DNA from: Beroe ovata
Taxonomy: Eukaryota > Ctenophora > Nuda > Beroida > Beroidae
DNA: 15,547 nt
Direction of reading: 5' to 3'
Assembly: GCA_946803715.1 (NCBI GenBank)
Contig: CAMPET010000109.1
Coordinates: 197,256-212,802, forward strand
Part shown: in pieces, positions 1 through 9,940 of the stretch
Position numbering within the stretch: position 1 is the stretch's first letter
Layout: every line of letters starts with the position of its first letter
Notes under the pieces: model-generated
What the model was told of the DNA's origin: nothing
Databases searched by the model: none
The model's input: only the letters and a program-made list of their open reading frames with translations
Position numbers and translations under genes: made by a program

Positions 1-18
1 GGCACAAATAAACACACA

Positions 19-21
<3 letters not shown>

Positions 22-51
<30 letters not shown>
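22..51. repeat. (CA)n microsatellite
   Basis: A run of about 15 AC dinucleotides, with an interrupted CA stretch just before it (11-20). On the FAM194 transcript strand it is (TG)n and begins about 16 nt past the candidate splice donor at 67. Confidence 0.95.
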
Positions 52-53
<2 letters not shown>

Positions 54-67
54 ACACAATTACTCAC

Positions 68-2165
68 ACATAGTCTCTTCTCCTGTTAATGCCAGCACTC
101 TCAGAGCAGCAGGACACGTCGCTGTCAACCTCCTCCTTGTCAACTTCACTCTCCTACTCGTAGCAGACGAGCCACGCCCACCTTTACACATCTTCTTCTT
201 GTTAGCATCACCCCGCTCCGGGAAGACAAGATACGGCGCACAGTTGAGGTTCATCGTGACACACGTTTTCTTGCGACATCCCTTGGGCAGTGACTGGTAG
301 CCCTCCGGCATTTTTAGCAGGGTAGACTCAGACTTCACAGGTCCAGCTTTAGCTACCGACGTATTCCGGCTGACCCTCTGACTTGTTCTACCCAGGGATA
401 GCTCTTGTCTGAAGAACAGTAGAAACTCCTCCACGTTTTTTGTGACTTTGCGCGTCGTGTTGATAAGATGCCGGTCTGTAGGGTCTGCCAGAGAGTGTTT
501 GTGTGGATACAGGATCTCTTCGGTCTCAGAATCATCCGTTACCCGGGTCGAGCTGACTCGTTTCTGTCTCATTTTCCGTCTACCCCGTGTTTTGGGGGCA
601 TTCAGAATAGTCTGCGCAGTAACAGAGTTGAATGCTACAGTGGAGAGCAGTGTCGGGTTCTGGGTTGAATCCTCGAGTGGTGTTTTAGCAGTTTTCACGT
701 TGAGACAGATGCATTCCTCGGCTAGTTGAAGATGGAGGTTCACTTCTCCTGCAGCGGTGAAGTAGAGAGACACCACGTCATTGATAGGCAGGAGGAAGTC
801 CTCCGTGTCAATGTTATTCCATGACCATGACTTGCACGTGACGCCTGCCTTATCATAGATACATCCCCCCAGTATAGTGGACAGGAAGGCGGGAGACGTG
901 CTGTCATACCAGCAGCTGCCAACTCCTGATGGGTTGAAGGAAGCCACGATGAAGCCAGGCTGGATGTGGTGGAAAATGTTGACAGTGCGGGTCAATTCCT
1001 GCTCCTTGGGCATAGCAAAGTTGGATAAGATGGCACAAATTGACCCATTAGGGTAGTACAATGTGGTGCTTCCATCAGGAAATGCAAATATGAACTGAGA
1101 GTTGATGTTCTGTGGCACTTCCGTTACAAATCCAATCTTGTGTCGGGCTGACCATGAGAATGGACGCCTCGTCTTGTACGGCTCACTGTCGAGCTCAGAG
1201 TAGTACTTGATCATGGCCGGAAACCTCATTTGGTTGAGCTGCTTGACCTCCATAGCCTTGTTCATCTTACACTTCTGTAACCGCTCCAGTAGGTACATGA
1301 CCAGTGACTTGTCCTTGAGCTCAGAGTCCCCCTGATTGGCTATCCATCCTTTAGATGCACATGTCTGGGAAATGAGGGAGAAGTTGATGGTTGTGTTGTG
1401 TGTCTGCACCTCGAACAGACTCTCCATCTCTTTGCGCCTCATTCCCGACCTCTCCTTCCCAATCCTGCTCCCTGTGTCCGAGTGTTCCGTTTCCAGGTAC
1501 AGATCCTCAATGATATCACTCTGATCAGAGACCATGTTTTTCCTCCGGGCTGACTCCCGGCGAGCACTCCTCACCGCCCCGTACACTGTGCCCTCGTTCG
1601 ATCGACTACTAGTTCCCCCGTCGGTGTCACCTCCAGACATCATCGTCTTCTGTCTCCTGCTGTATCTAAACCAGGTTAATATCATGTTTACAGTGTTGAT
1701 GTGATGGGTGATATGTTGGAATCTTGCCAAATTTTGATATCTCGTCTCATCAGCCGAGATGTGGCAATTGTTGTTTAAACATTCAACTCTATAAAACATA
1801 CTATTCTAACTGAGTTGGTCGATGATATACGCTTGTGTTGCGGTATTAAACACACTTCAAATACTTCAAACAGTAAAGTGAACAGTTAAATGTTCGTGAG
1901 TGAAGCGCTCCCGAACAAAGTGTTAGATTAGATGCCATTATCGGTGTGCATGTTACATTAATAAGAACTCATCTCAAAAGTACAGATACTCCATTCCATT
2001 ATGTGCGACGAGCAGCACATTGAGGATAGCACAAGACGTTTACTGTCTAGTTATACATTCCGAACTTCCGAAGGAGAGAGAGATATAGTGCTATAGCATA
2101 TGCAGGAAGTGCTCACAGCAAGGAAAGATAACTTCAACGTACGCAGCAGCTGAACAGTGCACACA

Positions 2166-2206
<41 letters not shown>

Positions 2207-3112
2207 ACTCACCGTGATCGGCCACTTCGTGAGCCATCCGTAAGCTCAGAAACCTGTGAGTTTATCTTCCCTGCTGTGCCGGCTCCGGCGGCAGTATTTG
2301 ATTGGTTGGGCGGCGAGCCTCGCTGCCACTCCCTGTACTCCACTTCTGTATCAGCTACCAGGGCTCCGAATGTCGAGGTGAAAACGTCGCGACACTCAAC
2401 GGGCAGTGAACTACTGCGACTATCCTTGGATACAAGTTCCAACACTTGTGTCAAATCTTCAAATAATTCACCTGAGACAGATTATGTCAATAATAGGTAT
2501 GAAAGTAATACTGGAGGGAATTCTTTAATGACAGAAATTGAGGAGGAGCAAAGTTTGCTGCGTTTCCCACTTACCTGACTGGGCTTTGAGGATGTTATAC
2601 TTTTCGTGAAGTGACATTTTCAGAACAGGAGCTGGGTCAATCATTTCAAACGTCTGCATTGCTTGTTTAAGCAGGGGAAGGAATTTATGTAGACTCGGGG
2701 TGTTACTACTCAGGGAGAGACCATCTTGGAGGAAGACCTTGGCATCCTCTTCTATCTTGGTAATCAGATCTTGAGTGAGAGGGAGTGAACTCTCGTCAGC
2801 AACGTCATCGTCTGTGCCAGGTCGTGTTCGAGAGGCATCAGTGACTGCCCCAACAGCCTCTTTGGTGGGTTTGGCGACTGAGTCTTGTTTCGTGTTAGAG
2901 GTTTCATCGTCTATTGTGTCGATTAGAGATAGAGTTTTCCTTTTCCGCCTAACATATTCTGTTTCGTCTGTTTGGAAGAAATATAGAGGTCCGTCGACAA
3001 CCATGACATACCTTGAAATAATCGGCTTGTCACCCATTGGAAATGCATTCTTGACGCTCAAATTCATCAAATAAAAGATCTTCAAGCCAGTTGAATGCTT
3101 TACAGTATACAT
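68..3112 (-). CDS. FAM194-domain protein (C3orf20/ERICH6-like), 3' end outside window
   Basis: I read three coding exons: 3112-2575, 2471-2213 and 1659-68. Donors are CAG|GTAAGT (2574) and ACG|GTGAGT (2212); acceptors are CTCAG (2472) and ATACAG (1660). Phases agree: TCA G|GT gives Gly and CG|C gives Arg. The exons encode 796 codons plus one base. Residues about 427-590 resemble the FAM194 domain, with FIFAFPDGSTTLYYPNGS, then FNPSGVGSCWYDS and ITNDVVSLYF-like stretches around 780-1110. The N-terminal half is charged and low in complexity; a basic region follows the domain. The family's molecular role is not established. An in-frame TAG at 3121 precedes ATG 3112, so this start is reasonable, though its Kozak context is weak; Met at 3067 is an alternative. 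The right-hand end is ambiguous: a TAA lies at 60-62, but a good donor (ATGT|GTGAGT) at 67 precedes it and human C3orf20 is longer, so I favour continuation beyond the window. Confidence 0.8.
1660..2212 (-). other. Intron of FAM194-domain gene
   Basis: This 553-bp intron runs from GTGAGT at 2212 to ATACAG at 1660 on the minus strand. It opens with a long TG tract on the transcript strand. The open frame of the downstream exon continues into it up to 1799, but the acceptor and phase match to the preceding exon argue that this extension is not coding. Nothing else is recognised in it. Confidence 0.75.
2161..2204. repeat. (CA)n microsatellite in FAM194 intron
   Basis: About 22 AC dinucleotides with one AAA interruption near 2168. 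On the transcript (minus) strand the tract is (TG)n and starts two to three bases after the GTGAGT donor at 2212-2207. Confidence 0.95.
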
Positions 3113-3342
3113 AGGTATCTATAATAACAACTTGTAAAAATTCAGTGTGTCAATGAGCTGAAATGTCATGAACAAATAAAATAGGTTGAATCAAGGATAA
3201 ATATGCTCAAACGGCCGTGCTCGCAAGCGTGTCAAAATTCATTGTCCCGCCTTTGCACCATCAACCACAATCAATGATCTGTTCTGAGTATTGTCATGAA
3301 AATCGTAGCAACCAATAAACGTGGCCAATTGCCTCCAATCTT
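3113..3342 (-). other. Short PAF1-FAM194 intergenic region
   Basis: This 230-bp stretch must hold both the PAF1 3' UTR and the 5' region of the FAM194-domain gene if they are separate transcripts. On the minus strand no AATAAA or ATTAAA is visible. A splice-acceptor-like sequence (TTTTTACAAG then TTGTTATTATAG) ends at 3122, nine bases before ATG 3112. AATAAA hexamers do occur, but on the plus strand (3313 and about 3174). Confidence 0.6.
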
Positions 3343-5655
3343 TCACAGTTCATCATCGTCGTCGTCGTCGTCATCACTTCCAAAGATGTTCTTGGCTTCG
3401 TCGTCCTCTTCTTCCTCTGCAACTCCCTCGTCTGAAACAGGGCTTGCTTCTCTGGCAGGGGTTTTATCGGGACGGGCAGGAGTCCTGATTGGCTCATCTT
3501 GCTCGCCTGAAAATGAGGACATAGTGATAGGTTTTGGTGAAATTTGCCATAATGCACTAAGAATCGTTCGGTAGTTTGGGCTAATGATCTTCTAACATAG
3601 TAGCATGCTTATTACTTACCATCAGAACCAGCAATTGCTTCAATTCGTGGGGATAGCTTGGGACTGCCAAAATCATTGTCACTGTCTTCATTTGAAGCTT
3701 TCTTTGTCTTTTCAGTTTCCTCTGCATCTTCTTCCTCTTCCTCTTCCTCATCATCTAACTCAGCTTTCTCTAGAGCTTTCATTCGAACTTCCTGTAAGGA
3801 TGGATGTAGTTATCGTTGGTATAATAGAATTTGTAGAAACACACGCCATTTTATTTTCTTGCAAACCATTTGCTGCAATTCAAATTCTTGTAGTTCCCTC
3901 GGTTTCACAATCAGTTTTATCTTGTTCCTCTTCTTGCCTTTGTATCGTCGTTTAGCAAGTTTAACCCTTGTACCAAGTTCATTGTAATAAACATTACCAT
4001 CTCTCCAAGAGATGAAATATTTTTCGTCATAACTGGAAAAATGTATAATATGTGAGGAACGAAAATAAATCATGTAGCTAGAACCTGTCAGAGAAGAATG
4101 AAAAGCAGTAATTTGATATGTAACTCACCCTTTGCTAGCTTCATCTTTATTGACAGTCCAATTGTATTCCCTTGCAAGCTTATACTCAAGTGTATCAGCT
4201 TCAAGTTTATTCTCACTGGTCAATTTTTCCATAGTTTCATTGGTAGGTAAAAAGTACACAACAAATTGATTTCCTTCATCATCAACCATACCTGTCCAAT
4301 GTCTATTTTTATGTCAAATATGGTAAGATTTGAATCAGGATGATACTAATTCATGTGAATGGCAACAAGATAACTGGGATAGGTGCTGGAATTTACCTCT
4401 AATCATTGCATTGTCCATTTTCTTATCAAGATTAGAGAGGTCACTCTGGTCAAATCCAATAGGAATAGGTTTTGTGTCAAACACTACTTGTGAGAATGGG
4501 TACTTCCAGTGGTCAAAATCTGGATAAACAGGACAGGTTTCAACTGGATAAACTCCATTCTTTCTATTTGGTATAGATAGAGTTGTTGCCTCAAAAGTAT
4601 TTTCAATAGCTTCTATTTGTGACTCCCTGTCCTTATAGATATCTTTCCCTTGTAATTGTTTCTTTACAGATACCCCAACTTTGTTTTCAGTTCCCAGACC
4701 CAAGTTCTGAAACTGTCTGTAATCTGATGAAATATACTCAGTTCTTCTCAGCCATGAAACTTTTTGATTATTACGTCTGCTTTTAACTTGATCAGTCACT
4801 GGAGCAATTTCATCCTCAAGGAGCTTCTCATCAACCTCATTAATATTAGAAACTTCTGCATCATTATCACAGTCCATAGATATGAGATCAATGTCCAATC
4901 CCAGGTCTGTCTCAGTATGGAGTTCATGTTTATAGTTGCCCTCCAATGATGTGTGTTTGTACTGAAAAGTTGATTTGGTACAAATATATTTTGCATACCC
5001 AAAAACAGTGTCGACTCGTGTGGGTGTATGGCTGCTGAGATGCACCCATGAAATGTTGCAGAAAGATATTTTCTCCGGTGCGCGCGGGTCCATGAATTTT
5101 GTATAAATGATTCATTCCTAAAATTGGTCCTTGAATCAAGCGCTTTTTGTATCAAATTACCAAATAATAACATCTGGGTGTGTATAACAGCAATGACTCT
5201 GAAGTCTGAACAGACTGAGAGTGGCATTATAATGTGTGTGTGTGTGTGTGTGTGTGTGTNGGTAAATAGCTCCGGCCCACATGTTTTATAAAGGAGGCAC
5301 CACCGCATACGACCATCCTACCAACCCCACTATCTTCACCAAAATCTCCAAATTCCTAACCACCTTATGCCTTTCTAGGCCGCTTCGCGGCCAGGCTGGG
5401 TGGAAAAAATCTGAGCACCCATGGAGCCGAAATGTCATGACCCAATGTCATGACACACGAGCCACCACTGGGGTAGAAGAATGCATATCGAATTGGCTCC
5501 TAACAAACCTTGACAAATCTATGAGGGTCAAAAGGGTATACAAGAAACTTGGGGTCAAATGGAATATCTGGTAATCTGTTGCAGTATTTGACACGGCAAA
5601 GAAGGTCCTTCTTCCTTTCATTGCTAGAATTTCCTGATGATCTGGGCACAACCAT
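3343..5655 (-). CDS. PAF1: RNA polymerase II-associated factor 1 (PAF1 complex subunit)
   Basis: This is a complete six-exon gene: 5655-5509, 4961-4397, 4291-4129, 4032-3867, 3791-3620 and 3506-3343. They total 1377 nt, giving 458 aa. All junctions keep frame; exon 4 uses a weak donor, ATG|GTTTGC. Matches to animal PAF1 run its whole length: CRVKYCNRLPDIPFDPKF near residue 20, FVK/YKHTSLE across junction 1, TEYISSDYRQF and GVSVKKQ in exon 2, NAMIRG/MVDDEGNQF across junction 2, EYNWTVNKDEASKG, then YYNELGTRVKLAKRR. An acidic tail ends in AKNIFGS followed by eight Asp, Glu and Leu. PAF1 is a scaffold of the nuclear PAF complex with CTR9, LEO1 and CDC73; it promotes Pol II elongation and H2B ubiquitination. 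The start ATG has a strong context (A at -3, G at +4). The protein is shorter than human PAF1 (531 aa), mostly in the acidic Ser-rich tail. No AATAAA is visible in the 3' flank down to the next gene. Confidence 0.97.
4962..5508 (-). other. PAF1 intron 1
   Basis: This 547-bp intron is the longest in PAF1 (the others are 75 to 113 bp). It holds the (TG)n tract, a short GC hairpin (GGCCGC, three-base loop, GCGGCC at about 5379-5393) and a direct pair of AATGTCATGAC near 5430-5450. Open frames crossing it are not conserved. Confidence 0.85.
5233..5259. repeat. (TG)n microsatellite in PAF1 intron 1
   Basis: About 13 TG dinucleotides, ending at an undetermined base (N at 5260), so the true length is uncertain. 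On the PAF1 transcript strand it reads (CA)n. Confidence 0.93.
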
Positions 5656-5978
5656 AATAGAACTAGCTGGAACAAGGTGAATGAGACTAGGCAAATTAAG
5701 TTTTTAATGCAATCTAGGAAATACAGCGATTGGCCAAATATGACACTCTGCATTCCTTCAATGTTCAAATTTCCTGAGCCAAGAATCAAAAATTCATAAT
5801 TAACATCCACAAGGTTTGTGCCAACTGTAAAGGACCTAGGTCTTCAAATGGATCAGCACTTATCTTCAAATCATCTCTGAGAATCATTACAGACAAAATT
5901 CAATTTAATATATAGAACAAACTACATAACAAATTAACTTCATGAAAAGATACATTTCAGAAAAGAAAGATTCTTTTG
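5656..5978. other. PAF1 upstream region
   Basis: This 323-bp AT-rich stretch separates the PAF1 start codon from the first long repeat and should carry the PAF1 promoter and 5' UTR. The PAF1 frame stays open upstream of ATG 5655 for a short distance but has no further ATG. An acceptor-like CACCTTGTTCCAG lies just upstream of the ATG on the minus strand, so a 5' UTR intron is possible. No clear TATA box or initiator is identified. Confidence 0.4.
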
Positions 5979-6827
5979 AGATTCTATAGAACAAATAAAT
6001 TTCATAACATATTGAGAAATGAATAAAAAAAATAAATTACTGTTGCATGCATCAACTCTTGAAATACGATCGAAAAAAATATAGTATCGTGTATTCCTGT
6101 TCACACGGTGCGCGCACTCTATTTTACTCGGTACAGTGCGCGCGCGGAATATTTAGTTCAGTACGCATCGCGATAGCGGGAACATGTATTTCACTGATTG
6201 ATTGTCGATCCATGATAGACCCTGTCGAGAATTTCGTTAATTTGCGCGCGCGGCGCAAACTTATTCTCAGACAGAGCAAGCCGCTTAACTTCGCGGCTTG
6301 CATCAGCGGTCTAGCATCACCAGACAACTGATTGAGTGATTGAGGGCTACATTAGTTGCGCGGCACGGCACAGGCCGTCATGCCGCAGCGACCGCAACGT
6401 GACACGCGCGCGGTGCCACATTACAATATAGCAGTATATAGCACATATTGTCAATTTTTTAAACAATTTTATATGATTTCATTTATGTTTTTTTGTTGCT
6501 TTCGCATAAAAAATCCATTGCGGCGCGCGGCGCGTGAAAGAAGTACACTGCTCTATTCTGAAGCAAGCATCTCGCCTCCTCATGGCTTTTATTCAAAGCC
6601 TGCAGTGCACAGTTCCTAAGTTCAAATTACATTTAATTTCTTATTGCACTATCACGTCGTCACCTCCGACCTCTTTTAAATTAACTTATTTTACACTTTT
6701 TGAATCCTATTGCCATATCATCTTTGTCGTACTTTGTACTGAATCCCATACCTTAATCCAAAGTCCCTGCAAAGTTTCAGATAATTGATTATGTAGACAT
6801 GAGTTAGATCAAGTTAATTGAATCACC
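5979..6827 (+). repeat. Long direct repeat, copy 1
   Basis: This 849-bp copy matches 10341-11150 in the same orientation. It starts with AGATTCTATAGAACAAATAA and ends with GTTAATTGAATCACC, next to the N at 6828. It is rich in GCGCGC clusters and then AT-rich. Relative to copy 2 it lacks about 103 bp near its start and carries about 130-140 bp extra near 6200-6335, bounded by ACTGATTGA repeats. No conserved protein is visible in it; the short open frames are not preserved between the copies. Confidence 0.93.
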
Positions 6828-7344
6828 NCACGCGTAAAATCCTTTGCGATTTGGATACAGGATCACAGTCCACAGAATAATGAAGTGTTTTTCTCTGATA
6901 TGATGACTGATTTCTCTTCCTAGATTCTGATACTATCCAGACAGTACATGGCCCTGAAAGTGAACAGAACGAAGCAGTCACTGCCTAACAGTTACACATT
7001 ACACTTCATATAGCTAGCATGTTTTCAGAATGCTCGTATCACTCAAGCTGTCATCCATCATTGTTGTTGTGATACTGGTCTTAATAGTGCCAAGAAACTG
7101 AAACTGAAAGTGAAAGGATCTGATTCGATCAATGACGTTTTATGTCACAATCATGTTCGCATGATAGCTTCCAGTTCCACCGGCTCAGATAACACACCTT
7201 GAGTTACTGTTGTACTTATATGTATATCACGTGACTATCTGAATCTCTGAGCTTGAGGTTGCATAGTCACTCAATGACATAACCCCGGGGATCATATCAT
7301 TATCATAATCAAGTATCAACCGCAACTACACCCAAATCAATCAG
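6828..7344. other. Unassigned single-copy stretch
   Basis: About 517 bp between long repeat copy 1 and the foldback element. It begins with an N. I see no gene, no repeat shared with the rest of the window and no clear regulatory array. Open frames are short. Confidence 0.5.
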
Positions 7345-7503
7345 TCAGCAACTGTGTGAGTGCAAGAAACTGTATAAAATCGGCATACAAAACTGAGTTC
7401 AAACTTCATAACACATAAGATTGGGAACGCCAAATCTGAATCAAGAACAAAGGAACAAGTACAACGAAATTAAAATCACATGCAAGTGAATTGGTACCAG
7501 GTT

Positions 7504-7600
7504 TATAGCTGTGCACGCCCGAATAGAGCTGGACGAGTCCGAATAGAGCTGGATGCGTCCGAATAGAGCTGGACGCGTCTGAATAGAGCCAGACGCTTCT
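7504..7600 (+). repeat. 20-bp tandem array, left arm
   Basis: Four units of exactly 20 bp (7521-7600) of the type GAATAGAGCTGGACGMGTCC, preceded by a degenerate unit (TATAGCTGTGCACGCCC). The last unit is diverged (AGAGCCAGACGCTTCT). The array is the inverted counterpart of 9941-10096. Confidence 0.95.
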
Positions 7601-7709
7601 GAGAGAATCTCTAATCGGAGATAATCATGCTATCGAACACTACAATTGTAGACTGATAGGCGCCACATGATCCGGTCGGATCAAGTACAGATCGGATCTT
7701 GTGACAAAC

Positions 7710-7730
7710 GACAGTGACCAAGTCACTGTC
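7710..7730. repeat. Perfect 9-bp hairpin
   Basis: GACAGTGAC, a three-base loop CAA, then GTCACTGTC. It sits at the edge between the left inverted arm and the start of the satellite. Confidence 0.9.
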
Positions 7731-7744
7731 CAGTGGACCATTCA

Positions 7745-7935
7745 TTAGTGTGTCATTGAGTGTAGGAGAGTGTGACAGTGCCAGTGTGACAATAAGTGTG
7801 ACACTGACAAAAATATGATAGTGTGACACAAAAAGTGCGACAGATTAACAAGAACTGTGACAGTGTGACACTGACAGTGTGCAGCACCCGTGTGACAATG
7901 ACACACAAATGACATATAGCGTGTTGTCACAGTCA
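7745..7935 (-). repeat. Inverted satellite segment, left side
   Basis: On the plus strand this reads GTGACA; its reverse complement matches the satellite unit (TTCTTGTTAA, CTGTCGCACTTTTTGTG, TCACACTATCATA). It contains roughly one unit in opposite orientation to the main array, with the turning point at about 7935-8030. Confidence 0.85.
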
Positions 7936-8029
7936 CAATTCTCACTGACACACACTCACAGGCTTTGATGAATTGAAACATTTTTATCGGAAGCAATGTC
8001 TCAAAGGTGCTTTCACAAATGGATGGTGA

Positions 8030-9620
8030 CATATAGTCACACGGGCATGATATCACACTGTCACAGTTTTCTTGTCAAACTGTCACACTTTTCGTGTCAC
8101 ACTATCATACTTTTTTGTCACTGTCACACTTTTTGTCAGCCTGGTACAAGGACACTTTCACTCTGCCACATGGGCGATGAGACACTGCCACACAGGCGCT
8201 GTTGCACTGACACACGGACAGTGACACACTGGACAGTGATCACTGTCGTCTGTCACACGATTCGATCGCTTTCACACTGTTCCACGGCTTTGTCACACTG
8301 TAACACGGACGCTGACACACTGTCACAGTGTCACACAGACAGACACAATGTCACATAAGCGCTGGCACACTGTCAGTGTCATAGTTTCCGTGTTAAACTG
8401 TCGCACTTTTCGTGAAATACTGTCATACTTTCGTGTCGCTGGTACAAGGACACTGTCACATGGGCGATGAGGCACTGGCAAGCGGGAGGTGACACACTGG
8501 ACAGTGATTACTATCGTCTGTCACGCGATTCGATCGCTTGAACACTGTCGCACGGCTTTGTCACACTGTAACACGGGCGCTGGAACACTGTCACCCAGAC
8601 AGACATGAGACACATTATCGCATAAGCGCTGACACACATTGTCACAGTTTTATTGTCAAACTTTCGCACTTTTCGTGTCACACTTTTGCATTTGTCATAC
8701 TGACACACGAGTGCACTCTCACACAGGCGATGAGACACAGGCGCTGTTACAATGTCACACGGTCAGTGATCACTGTCACATGATCCGATTGCTTTCACGC
8801 CGTCCCACGACTTTGTGACACTGTTACACAGACAGACACATTGTCACATAAGCGCTGGCACACTGTCATAGTTTTCTTGTTAAACTGTCGCACTTTTCGT
8901 GACGCACTGTCATACTTTTGTCACACTGGTACAAGGACACTGTCACATGGGCGAGAGACACTGTAAGTGTAACACAGGCGCTGTTGCACTGACACACGGG
9001 AATTGACACACTGGACAGTGATCACTCACACTGTCGTCTGTCACACGATTCGATCTCTTTCACACTGTTCCACGACTTTGTCACATTGTAACACGGGCAC
9101 TGACACACTGTCAACCAGACAGACACATTGTCACATAAGCGCTGGCACACTGACATAGTTTTCTTGTTAAACTGTCGCACTTTTCGTGACACACTGTCAT
9201 ACTTTTGTCACACTGGTACAAGGACACTGTCACACAGTCACATGGGCGATGAGGCACTGTCACACAGGCGCTGATGCACCGTCAAGCGGGAGGTGACACA
9301 CTGGACAGTGATCACGATCGTCTGTCACACGATCCGATCGCTTTCACACTGTTCCACGACTTTGTGACACTGTCAGTGAGTGTCACACTGGCACTGGTAC
9401 ACTGTGAAATAGGCGCTGACACACAGTCACAGTTTTCCTGTCAAACTGTCGCACTTTTGGTGACACAATTCATACTTTTGTCACACTGGTACACAAGCGT
9501 GATGCACTGTCAAACGGTTGCTGACACACTGTCGCATGGGAGATGTCCCACTGTCACACAGGCGCTGTCGAAACTGTCACACGGGCGTTGTCCCTGTCAC
9601 ACGACTTTGTCACACTGACG
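8030..9620 (+). repeat. TGTCAC satellite with higher-order units
   Basis: Short TGTCACAC-like motifs are built into higher-order units. The marker ACGATTCGATCGCTT or a close variant recurs near 8260, 8527, 8789, 9047 and 9328, a spacing of about 258-281 bp. The palindromic AGTGATCACT block recurs near 8230, 8765, 9010 and 9305, with a mutated form (AGTGATTACT) near 8500. Other conserved blocks are TAAACTGTCGCACTTTTCGTG, CTGGTACAAGGACACTG and CACATAAGCGCTGGCACAC. Roughly five to six units are present, with indels. Open frames across this region reflect the low-complexity repeat and are not genes. Confidence 0.93.
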
Positions 9621-9698
9621 CATGTGTCCTGTGACACTGCTGAAGAGATGTGACACTCTGACATCGCCTGTGAAACAGTGTGACAAAGTCGTGTGACA
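9595..9698. repeat. Perfect 23-bp inverted repeat
   Basis: TGTCACACGACTTTG followed by TCACACTG at 9595-9617 is the exact reverse complement of 9676-9698, with a 58-bp spacer. It marks the strand switch at the right edge of the satellite. Confidence 0.95.
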
Positions 9699-9760
9699 TT
9701 GTGTCACTGTCAGTTCACGTGTAAACTGACACCAGCAACAGTGTGACACTGACAGCAATA
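9621..9760 (-). repeat. Inverted satellite segment, right side
   Basis: The plus strand switches back to GTGACA-type motifs after about 9620. A perfect 23-bp inverted repeat joins the two orientations. Confidence 0.8.
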
Positions 9761-9940
9761 GCTTGATAAATTGACAGCGATGTTACTGTGTACCTAAATC
9801 AGAGCATTTATGTACAACTACATTGTAGAATACACCTTTAAGTATAATGGGTATTTGACCGGATCATGTGGCACCTATCAGCATACATGCAGGGTTGGGC
9901 ATGCATAATCATCTCTGATTAGAGATTCTCTCAGTCTCAG

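Noticed and set aside
442-729. Plus-strand frames opposite FAM194 exon 3
   Set aside because: They are antisense shadows of a well-supported coding exon.
2959-3012. A 44-bp mini-intron (TCAAG|GTATGT ... CCAAACAG) within FAM194 exon 1
   Set aside because: The donor would leave phase 2 but the acceptor needs phase 1, so splicing breaks the frame at an early stop; the unspliced frame is open.
5448-5810. 120-codon minus-strand frame over PAF1 exon 1
   Set aside because: It is a different frame over the conserved PAF1 N-terminus and has no similarity of its own.
6047-6788. Open frames within long repeat copy 1
   Set aside because: They are interrupted by indels in copy 2 and have no recognisable protein features.
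7745-9618. Several open frames of 60-120 codons rich in Cys, His, Ser and Thr
   Set aside because: They come from the TGTCAC satellite, occur in many frames on both strands and show no conserved motif.
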